Positions 13,492 to 20,201 of a stretch of DNA of 21,960 nucleotides are shown here, piece by piece (the first letter of the stretch is position 1; each line of letters begins with the position of its first letter). Origin of the DNA: Euryarchaeota archaeon UBA88. GTDB lineage: Archaea > Thermoplasmatota > Poseidoniia > Poseidoniales > Poseidoniaceae. The notes under the pieces are model-generated. The model ran no database searches. It saw only the letters and a list, made by a program, of their open reading frames with translations, and was not told the origin of the DNA. Both the position numbers and the translations under genes were made by a program. The DNA is taken from positions 4,401 through 26,360 of the forward strand of contig DAME01000015.1 of NCBI GenBank assembly GCA_002499545.1, read 5' to 3'.

Positions 13492-15668
13492 GTGATGACT
13501 GTGAAGTCACAGGCTTCTCTCCGGAGCAACAACACCGCTGGCCGAATGTTCACGCATACCTAACCGATTCACTGGAATTACCCAATGGTGAGGACTTAAC
13601 ACCCGACACTATTGAGCGCATTTCAGGTGACATACTCGACTCGCTTAAACTGCATGCTCCAAAATCGGGAGACCTCAAGAAACGCCAAAAACTGTTCGAG
13701 CACCTCCAGCGTTCGATTGAACGACGGTTCAAAGGAAGTAAATTGCAACAGTTCGGTTCATCGGAATCTGGACTATCTCTGGGAAATGCTGACCTCGATT
13801 TGTGTCTTCAGTTCACTGGAGAAAAGCCTAAGAAAGTACTCAGCGCACTTTCTCAAATGCTTCGTCAACAAGACATGGAGGACATTGTACTGCTCACCTC
13901 TGCAAAGGTTCCAATCATCAAATTCACCGATGAGCGGACAAAGATTCCGGTGGACATCTCTGTCAACAACACCCTCGCATTACACAATACCCAACTCTTG
14001 AAGTCGTACACGACGGTGGATGAACGAATCTCTCAATGCGTTCGTGCAGTAAAGCATTGGGCATCTCAAAGAGATGTATGCAACGCCGCTAAGGGCTCGT
14101 TTTCATCCTACGCGTGGACCTTAATCGCCCTTCAATCGTTGCAGACCACTACGCCTCCTGTAGCCCCAAACATACAAGCGGGTGAGAAAAGAAACACCGT
14201 GAACGTAGAAGGTAAGAACTACGATTTGACCATGTCCGAAAATCCTGCAACCATGCTTCAAGAAGCGAACAGCCAATCTATTGGAGCAATCATGGTTCAC
14301 TTTTTCCGACAACTGGTTCTTGAAAGAACGTGGGATTCAAATGTGATTTCCATCCGGAGCGGTCGGCCCATCGGCCGAAAGGAAAAGAAATGGAAATATG
14401 GTAAACCAAAAGCAAGTCAGGCAATTCTTCAAGATGCAAGAACTCGCTTGGGTAAGCATTCATTCCCTGTCGAAGACCCGTTTGACCACGAACATGATTT
14501 GAGTCGAGTTCTACGCCCTGAAGGAGCACTTGATATCCAAGAAGAACTGTTTTCTTTTTGGATTGGATTGAATGAAGGGAAATCGTGGAAAGCTCTGTGT
14601 GAAACGAAAAATCCAGAGCGCTTCAAGCATTTGGAAGAAAAGGACCTCTTTGAAGACTTACGCCAAAAGCCTCGTGCTGAAGTTGATACGATGTTAGCAG
14701 AGACAATCAAACAATTAGCAGACCTTGAAGAACGGATTTCCGTTCTTGAGGAAGAGCGCCACAACAACATTCGTATTTCTCGAGCACTCCGTGGATTGAT
14801 TGAGGAAACCAGTGATTTGAGAAATGAACATCGTACAATTGTCCGTAGCCTACGACCTCGAAGTCAAAAAATGGACGCCCTGCAAAACGAACGCAACGAA
14901 ATCAACAGTAAAATTGGTATTCCGTTGTATCGAATTCGAGAATTAATCGTCGAAGTGTACAAAAATCTTGTCGGAGAAGTGGATTTCTTTGAAGTCCCTT
15001 CACTGCAGCGGGAAGAAGAGCAGTTTTCGTGGTTCTTTGAATTGCAAGAAATGCACAAAGCAGCGCTTCGTGCTGATGCAGCCCACAAGGAGTTTATCGA
15101 ACTGGTTCGCGAGCAGAAAAAGGCGGTCAAAGAACTAAAGATCACTGAAGGAAAGCAATCGAGTGCACGAAAGGAACTGATTCAATCTGAACCCGCGCTT
15201 GCCAATATGTCAACAGAGTTCAGCGAAGCAAGACAATTTGATTCAAATGCACAATCACTGCTAAAGGTAATCCAAGAGCGACGAAAAGAACGACGAGGTT
15301 TTCGAAGAGAACAGGGGCGTTTGGAAGCCTGGATTCGAGTCAGTAGTAAACGAACGAATACTGGTCATGAACGCCGCAAAGGCGGCGGTAAAAAGTCGAA
15401 CAAAGGAAAATCAGGCCAAGCCGATTGGAAACCTCGAAACAACGGACCGAAGCCTGAGGAAGTTCAACAACGTGCTTCATCCGGAGGCACACTTTCACTC
15501 ACCGACCTCGATGTCCTGTTGAACAGCGGTGGACTGTCAAATGTCCAAACAAACTCTCCCAGCCCGAAATCTGCTCGCCGTGCTGAACGTAAAAAGAAGC
15601 AGTCCTCGAGAAACCTCTCCGTGTCTCGAGGCGTTCGTGGTACGTCCAAAAAGGGCAAAAAAGAATGA
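13488..15668 (+). CDS. Cid1/Trf4-like terminal nucleotidyltransferase fused to a coiled coil
   Basis: 726 residues. Residues of about 60-370 follow the eukaryotic non-canonical poly(A)/poly(U) polymerase plan. There is a GS motif and DxD in QFGSSESGLSLGNADLDLCL (G90, S91, D102, D104), then VPIIKF and VDISVNN with the third Asp D156. NTQLLKSY, VKHWASQR, SFSSYAWTLIALQSLQ and the PAP-associated EDPFDHEHDLSRV (329-341) follow. Residues aligned to recalled Cid1 UTP contacts are N161, N167, T168, K189, S207, Y208, D330, F332 and H336; Cid1 K197 is Ser193 here. From about 395 to 620 the protein is coiled coil, then Lys/Arg/Gly-rich, then LTDLDVLLNSGGL (671-683) and a basic tail. It likely adds nucleotides, probably uridines, to RNA 3' ends. 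I know of no characterised archaeal member. Confidence 0.88.
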   Translation: MSDDCEVTGFSPEQQHRWPNVHAYLTDSLELPNGEDLTPDTIERISGDILDSLKLHAPKSGDLKKRQKLFEHLQRSIERRFKGSKLQQFGSSESGLSLGNADLDLCLQFTGEKPKKVLSALSQMLRQQDMEDIVLLTSAKVPIIKFTDERTKIPVDISVNNTLALHNTQLLKSYTTVDERISQCVRAVKHWASQRDVCNAAKGSFSSYAWTLIALQSLQTTTPPVAPNIQAGEKRNTVNVEGKNYDLTMSENPATMLQEANSQSIGAIMVHFFRQLVLERTWDSNVISIRSGRPIGRKEKKWKYGKPKASQAILQDARTRLGKHSFPVEDPFDHEHDLSRVLRPEGALDIQEELFSFWIGLNEGKSWKALCETKNPERFKHLEEKDLFEDLRQKPRAEVDTMLAETIKQLADLEERISVLEEERHNNIRISRALRGLIEETSDLRNEHRTIVRSLRPRSQKMDALQNERNEINSKIGIPLYRIRELIVEVYKNLVGEVDFFEVPSLQREEEQFSWFFELQEMHKAALRADAAHKEFIELVREQKKAVKELKITEGKQSSARKELIQSEPALANMSTEFSEARQFDSNAQSLLKVIQERRKERRGFRREQGRLEAWIRVSSKRTNTGHERRKGGGKKSNKGKSGQADWKPRNNGPKPEEVQQRASSGGTLSLTDLDVLLNSGGLSNVQTNSPSPKSARRAERKKKQSSRNLSVSRGVRGTSKKGKKE

Positions 15669-15677
15669 TGATGCCTT

Positions 15678-16169
15678 ATGTCGAACATCCAATGGGTGTA
15701 CGGAATGGAACCGCAGTCCATGCCCGATGACTGGCGACAGCGAATTATCGAATTGTTCCTACGAGAAACCGGAGAAGTGTACGCCGATGTATCCTTAGCC
15801 TCCTTGAACATCCCCAAGTGGGAAGGTAACTTGCTGCTCATCGACAATGAAACTTATCCTGAAGCAGAATCACTGAAGGGTCTACTGTGGTCACTCCCTT
15901 TCCTTGAGGATGGTGTGAGAGTTGCTGCATTCGTTGTTGAACAGCAATATCAATCCCATGGTCATGGAAGCGATGCATGGGACCATCTGATTGAACACGC
16001 ACAATCCCTGGGTAAGAAAACGATTCAACTTGAAGTAAAAGCAGACAACACCCGTGCTCAAGACTTTTATCAAAAAAGAGGCTTAGCGATTGTTGAGAAG
16101 TTAGAGCACTATTACCAATCCGGACTTGGTTACATGATGCGAGGCGACATCGAACAGCATCTTGCTTGA
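15678..16169 (+). CDS. GNAT-family N-acetyltransferase
   Basis: 163 residues. The acetyl-CoA-binding core is visible as VAAFVVEQQYQSHGHGSDAW (motif A, with Q-S-H-G-H-G for the usual Q/R-x-x-G-x-G/A), then LEVKADNTRAQDFYQKRGL (motif B with the common N-x-x-A-x-x-F-Y). Before it are strands LLLIDNET and a Trp-rich segment. The closest general resemblance is to RimI-like protein N-acetyltransferases, but the substrate cannot be read from the sequence. The gene begins nine bases after the nucleotidyltransferase stop, so it is probably on the same transcript. No ribosome binding site is obvious. Confidence 0.85.
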   Translation: MSNIQWVYGMEPQSMPDDWRQRIIELFLRETGEVYADVSLASLNIPKWEGNLLLIDNETYPEAESLKGLLWSLPFLEDGVRVAAFVVEQQYQSHGHGSDAWDHLIEHAQSLGKKTIQLEVKADNTRAQDFYQKRGLAIVEKLEHYYQSGLGYMMRGDIEQHLA

Positions 16170-16295
16170 GCAGAATGTTGTTGATGTGAAAATCAATTTC
16201 GTGATACTGCCTTCCAACAACTGGAGTATTTGGAGACACATCCTCCCAATTTTGAAAAACACAGTCTCATATACCTCCTTTACGAACTAAGCATC

Positions 16296-16535
16296 ATGAA
16301 CGGACTTATTATGAGTATTCGAAACGTAATTTCAGCCACCAATGTAGTCGGCTATGCAGCAAGTATGATTGGATTGTCGATTCTCCTGGTATCGCAGTTC
16401 CTTACGACACTCTTACCACTACTGTTCGCACCAACCGTGTGCGGAATCTTCTGCCTATTGGTCTACAGTTCAAGACCCTCTGCAGCCGATGTGAACACGG
16501 GTGTGAACACCTTCCCAACCGGATTACAGCAGTGA
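16296..16535 (+). CDS. Small hypothetical membrane protein
   Basis: 79 residues from ATG 16296 with two probable membrane helices (VVGYAASMIGLSILLV and FLTTLLPLLFAPTVCGIFCL) and a short polar tail. I do not recognise a family. The reading frame extends upstream to a TTG at 16230. I chose ATG 16296 because a TATA-like ATATAC at about 16269-16274 lies about 25 bases ahead, consistent with a leaderless transcript. ATG 16311 is also possible. The gene lies between the acetyltransferase and the Roadblock protein, and no stronger frame competes on either strand. Confidence 0.5.
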   Translation: MNGLIMSIRNVISATNVVGYAASMIGLSILLVSQFLTTLLPLLFAPTVCGIFCLLVYSSRPSAADVNTGVNTFPTGLQQ

Positions 16536-16597
16536 AGCATCCCGATGATTGATCTATTTAGGTCAAAGGTTATGCTCTCTCCTCGCTAGCACTGTGT

Positions 16598-16918
16598 GTG
16601 GAACGAAGGCTTCTCCGAGAAATCGTCGCACTCCGTGACGTCACCGGCGCAGCGCTGTTAGACAACGAAGGTTTTGTTCTCTACAGTGAACCGTTGCATG
16701 ACGATTCAGTACAGCACCTTGGAAAGGCGATAGCTCTGCTTGATCCATCAGTTGCCAAAAAGCGAGTGACGCTCGTTGGAGAATCTGGAACCATTATTGC
16801 TGAACAACTAGACGGAAACCGCATTGTAGTGATACGATGTCAGTCATCTGCAAACCTCGGACAAATCCGCCAAACTTTAGAATCATTATCAGTAACATTC
16901 AATGCCTTAATCCCGTGA
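16598..16918 (+). CDS. Roadblock/LC7-domain protein
   Basis: 106 residues, the size of one Roadblock/LC7 domain. The pattern is typical: a first helix (LLREIVALRDVTGA), strands ALLDNEGFVLYSEP, a middle helix (VQHLGKAIALLDPSV), strands RVTLVGESGTIIAEQLDGN and IVVIRCQSSANLG, and a last helix (IRQTLESLSVTFNAL). Relatives bind small GTPases such as MglA or form regulatory complexes in archaea. No GTPase gene is in the window. The start is GTG 16598; the upstream ATG at 16572 is out of frame. A weak TATA-like CTATTTA lies at about 16554-16560. Confidence 0.82.
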   Translation: MERRLLREIVALRDVTGAALLDNEGFVLYSEPLHDDSVQHLGKAIALLDPSVAKKRVTLVGESGTIIAEQLDGNRIVVIRCQSSANLGQIRQTLESLSVTFNALIP

Positions 16919-17034
16919 ACATATGGTAAATATCGACGGTATTCGCTTTGGATTATCTGCGAACTGCTGTGAAGGGATTAAATGTGAAGGGTAGGTCGCA
17001 AGGCTGGTGAGAAGATGGGAGTCTTCCACTGACC

Positions 17035-17040
17035 AGGTGA
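17035..17040 (+). promoter_or_regulatory. Shine-Dalgarno AGGTGA before the third coiled-coil protein
   Basis: AGGTGA with seven bases to ATG 17048. It fixes the start of this gene and matches the site before the nucleotidyltransferase. Confidence 0.6.
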
Positions 17041-17047
17041 GATACGA

Positions 17048-17938
17048 ATGGATGAACTAAAAACTCAACTCGAAGAGCGACGAAAGATGGTCGATGAAAA
17101 GGCTACAAAATACCGTACACTTCGAGACGAGTGCAATGATAATTCCAAAAGTTTCACCGCCAAGCGAAATGAAATGAACGGCGAAGTTCGAGAACTGATT
17201 GTCCAAGTTCGAGAACAGCGTGAAATCCGTGAGCAGATGAACGAAATCGTTCGTGAAAAGAAAAACGCCCGACAAGAAGCCAACAAGTTGGTTCGAGAGG
17301 CAAAAGACCTACTCAATGCGTCAAAGGGACCTGAAGCAGTTCCAGTGCAACAAGAAGGAGGCCGGCGCGGTCGCCGAGACCGACCAGACACAGTCCATTC
17401 CCTCAGCAGAGAACTTATGCGTTTAGAAAACGAGTTTGAAATGGGCAGACACACCGGTAAAAATGAGACAAAAGTCATGAAGCGAATGAAAGAGATCGCT
17501 GCTAAAATCAAAAAAATGAAGTCAACAGAAGACTCAAACACTGACCTCAAAGAGGCCCGAGAGAAATTACGAGTCGCTATGGAAATGCAAGAATCTGCCC
17601 ATGAAGAAGTGACTGAGGCGGCTCAAGCTGCTCAAGAAGCCCACGACCTAATGTTGCAGTGGAATAAGGAAGTAGACAATCAACGAGAGAAAGCAGAATC
17701 TTCCCACCGTGAACTTCGAAAATCAAAGAAAGAAGCGGATAAAAACCATCGTGCCTACATCGTTTCCCTGCGGTGTCTTCACTCGATTCAAGACATGCTC
17801 CGCGCCATGCGTGGTGCAGACTCAGGAAAGGGTCAAAGGACCAATGCTCGAGTGGAAGTCCAAGATTTGATGGGCAAATTGATGTCTGGTGAGACACTCT
17901 CAACCGAAGAATTGATGCAACTTCAGCGATACGACTGA
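17048..17938 (+). CDS. COG1340-like coiled-coil protein
   Basis: 296 residues, almost all charged coiled coil. Of the three stand-alone members here, this looks closest to classical COG1340. It has repeated K/R-R-x-E-x-N-x-E heptads (SFTAKRNEMNGEVRELIVQV, REQREIREQMNEIVREKKNA) and the hinge LMRLENEFEMGRHTGKNET. It ends in VQDLMGKLMSGETLSTEELM, resembling the family's gekLstEEl ending. It lacks the basic tail of the other two. The start is well marked by AGGTGA. The gap before it (16919-17047) holds nothing I can recognise. Relatives are of unknown or disputed function; I assign no activity. Confidence 0.8.
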   Translation: MDELKTQLEERRKMVDEKATKYRTLRDECNDNSKSFTAKRNEMNGEVRELIVQVREQREIREQMNEIVREKKNARQEANKLVREAKDLLNASKGPEAVPVQQEGGRRGRRDRPDTVHSLSRELMRLENEFEMGRHTGKNETKVMKRMKEIAAKIKKMKSTEDSNTDLKEAREKLRVAMEMQESAHEEVTEAAQAAQEAHDLMLQWNKEVDNQREKAESSHRELRKSKKEADKNHRAYIVSLRCLHSIQDMLRAMRGADSGKGQRTNARVEVQDLMGKLMSGETLSTEELMQLQRYD

Positions 17939-17990
17939 TGGCTTCGTTTCCGATGAGATGAAAGACCCCCCATTGTACAGGACTGTTACT

Positions 17991-17995
17991 GAGGT
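17991..17995 (+). promoter_or_regulatory. Shine-Dalgarno GAGGT before purP
   Basis: GAGGT lies six bases before ATG 18002 and supports that start. Confidence 0.5.
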
Positions 17996-18001
17996 ATCAC
18001 C

Positions 18002-19159
18002 ATGCTATCCCGAGACGAGATTGGAGCCATTGTCGACGATTATGATCGAATGAAACTTCGCATCGGAATGACCGCATCCCATTCTGCACTCGACATTTGC
18101 GATGGAGCCATTGAAGAGGGATTCCCAACTGTCGCTTATTGCAAGGAAGGACGTCACAAAACCTACGCTAATTACTTCAAAGCTCATCGCACGAATTCCG
18201 GGCGAGTCATCCGAGGAATGGTCGATAAAGCGATTGTCATGCCCTCGTTCAACGACGTGATGCTGCCTTCGATGCAAGAAGAAATGAGAAAAAGAAATGT
18301 CGTCTACATTCCAAACCGCTCATTCACTTCGTATTCGAATATTGAAGACGTTGAAGATTCCTTCAAAGTCCCGCTGTTCGGTTCACGAAACATGCTGCGA
18401 ATGGAAGAACGAACTGAAGAACAAGATTATTACTGGATACTTGACAAAGCTGGGCTTCCATACCCAGAAGCCATTGCTGACCCTCAAGACATTGATTGCC
18501 TGGTTATCGTCAAACTTCACCACGCACAAAAGAAGTTGGAACGAGGTTTCTTCACCTGTGCGTCCTTCAAGGAATATCAGGAGAAATCTACAACCTTACT
18601 TCAAGAAGGCATTATCGACGAGGAATCGCTTGCAGGCGCTCGAATTGAACGCTATGTCATCGGCCCGGTGTTCAACCTCAACTTTTTCTATAGTCCGTTG
18701 GCTGAAGAAGGTGAAAGGCTCGAACTTCTCGGAGTTGACTGGCGATTTGAATCGTCACTTGATGGGCATGTTCGTCTCCCTGCTCCTCAACAAATGACCA
18801 TGCCTGCTCATCAGCAAATTCCCGAGATGACCGTTGTCGGTCACAATACTGCAACCATTCGTGAATCGCTTTTAGAGAAAGCATTCGAGCTGGGTGAACG
18901 CTTTATCACTGCAAGTAAGGAACATTACGACCCCGGAATTATTGGACCGTTCTGCTTACAGACCTGTATTGATAAAGACATGAATTACTACATTTACGAC
19001 GTTGCCCCACGACTCGGTGGAGGTACCAACGTTCACGTGAGCGTCGGACACCCGTACGGAAACGCTACGTGGAGAAAGCCAATGTCAAGCGGACGAAGAA
19101 TCGCCATGGAACTTCGAATGGCTGCAGAACAAGATCGACTTCTTGAAGTACTCACGTGA
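18002..19159 (+). CDS. purP: FAICAR synthetase PurP (formate-dependent AICAR ligase)
   Basis: 385 residues of the ATP-grasp type. In archaea PurP formylates AICAR to FAICAR using formate and ATP in purine synthesis, replacing the folate-dependent PurH transformylase. Recognisable segments are ASHSALDICDGAIEEGF, PLFGSRNMLRMEER (start of the ATP-grasp), IVKLHHAQKKLERGFF, IERYVIGPVFNLNFFYSP, LGVDWRFESS, VGHNTATIRESLLEKAFELG, GIIGPFCLQTCIDKD, APRLGGGTNVHVSVG and GRRIAMELRMA. Length and motif order fit the family; whether it is PurP proper or a paralogue cannot be settled by eye. It follows the third coiled-coil gene after 63 bases and faces a convergent gene. Confidence 0.9.
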   Translation: MLSRDEIGAIVDDYDRMKLRIGMTASHSALDICDGAIEEGFPTVAYCKEGRHKTYANYFKAHRTNSGRVIRGMVDKAIVMPSFNDVMLPSMQEEMRKRNVVYIPNRSFTSYSNIEDVEDSFKVPLFGSRNMLRMEERTEEQDYYWILDKAGLPYPEAIADPQDIDCLVIVKLHHAQKKLERGFFTCASFKEYQEKSTTLLQEGIIDEESLAGARIERYVIGPVFNLNFFYSPLAEEGERLELLGVDWRFESSLDGHVRLPAPQQMTMPAHQQIPEMTVVGHNTATIRESLLEKAFELGERFITASKEHYDPGIIGPFCLQTCIDKDMNYYIYDVAPRLGGGTNVHVSVGHPYGNATWRKPMSSGRRIAMELRMAAEQDRLLEVLT

Positions 19160-19217
19160 GCAGAATTAACTTCTTCACGATGAGGGAATATACTTCTGCG
19201 TCAAATGAGCGTAAAGG

Positions 19218-20123
19218 TCATTCGCATCGACGACCTACAGCAGCGAGCAGTATTGCGAAAATACCACTCAAAATACCCGGTCCAGGAAGCGTATTGCTTA
19301 CAGTAGATCCAGTACTCTCTTCATCAACTTCGACTGCCACAATATCCACACGGATACCGTCAGAAGACGACAGAGAACCATCACCCCACACGAAAAACGA
19401 ATCCACAGCAAAATTGCACACTTTCGTTGAGTGGTCCACAGGGACTTCAAAGGGGATTTCGGCACTGAGAGAGGCTCCAGAGGCAATCGTTTGACCGGTC
19501 AACTGTTCGACATTCTCTCCATAGGTGATGAAAGGACAGTTCCCCGATACTGTGACTTGCGACGCCCGCTCTGCGACATTACCTGAATTTGTAAGAGTCA
19601 CTTCAAGTTGAGAACTCTGTCCGGCAACAATTGGGTCTAGAGGTCCTTTCAGTTCCAGCGAGAGTGAATGAATCGCTGGGATTTCAATGTCAATCGTTGA
19701 TGAATCGCTGTCACCAGGCACACTGACTGGCAGTCCTTGACGCGAGGTCACGGTCCCAACAACTTCGAACTCACCCGTCGTCCCTGCAGTGTGTTCAAAC
19801 GGATCAATGCCGCTAAGCATGACGTTGAATTCTTCGCTTGAACTGCCCTCGATGGTCAGACTTTCTGGACCAGATACAGTCGCTTCGAATGGCACGGTAT
19901 ACTCAAATTCAATGGTGATGCTTATAAAATTCTCATTGACAATAAAAAGAGGAAACGTTAACCTCCCACTGTCGCGAAGTACGAGCACCTCTGTCTCTCC
20001 ATCAGGATCGCCTGCCTCAACCGACCAACGACTGTGAGTCGGTGAATGGTCACCCTGCACCATTGGTACTCCTAGCACCAACAGCAATGTCAAGACTGAC
20101 ACTACAGTTTTAGCGCATCCCAT
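19218..20123 (-). CDS. Secreted CARDB-like protein with a PGF-CTERM-like C-terminal signal
   Basis: 301 residues. The signal peptide is clear (VVSVLTLLLVLGVPMVQG). The rest is beta-rich, with one CARDB-like module (LKGPLDPIVAGQSSQLEVTL then TNSGNVAERASQVTVSGNC) and an earlier Ig-like stretch. The end is tripartite: PGPG (280-283), a short hydrophobic helix (ILSGIFAILLAAVG) and RRCE. This resembles the PGF-CTERM signals processed by archaeosortase, though the tripeptide is not exact. ATG 20123 is supported by a TATA-like TCTAAAG about 26 bases upstream (minus strand, 20152-20146), suggesting a leaderless transcript. Function is unknown; a cell-surface protein is likely. Confidence 0.75.
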   Translation of the reverse strand: MGCAKTVVSVLTLLLVLGVPMVQGDHSPTHSRWSVEAGDPDGETEVLVLRDSGRLTFPLFIVNENFISITIEFEYTVPFEATVSGPESLTIEGSSSEEFNVMLSGIDPFEHTAGTTGEFEVVGTVTSRQGLPVSVPGDSDSSTIDIEIPAIHSLSLELKGPLDPIVAGQSSQLEVTLTNSGNVAERASQVTVSGNCPFITYGENVEQLTGQTIASGASLSAEIPFEVPVDHSTKVCNFAVDSFFVWGDGSLSSSDGIRVDIVAVEVDEESTGSTVSNTLPGPGILSGIFAILLAAVGRRCE

Positions 20124-20201
20124 GGAGATACCACGACATAATGCTCTTTAGAAGCATCGCCAATGAATATGTCAACTCTTGAGTTCAAGTGTAGGTCTCA
20201 A

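Noticed and set aside
16919..17047. Possible small RNA or tRNA between the Roadblock and coiled-coil genes
   Set aside because: No cloverleaf, T-loop or stable stem was found by eye; only the AGGTGA site near the end is interpretable.
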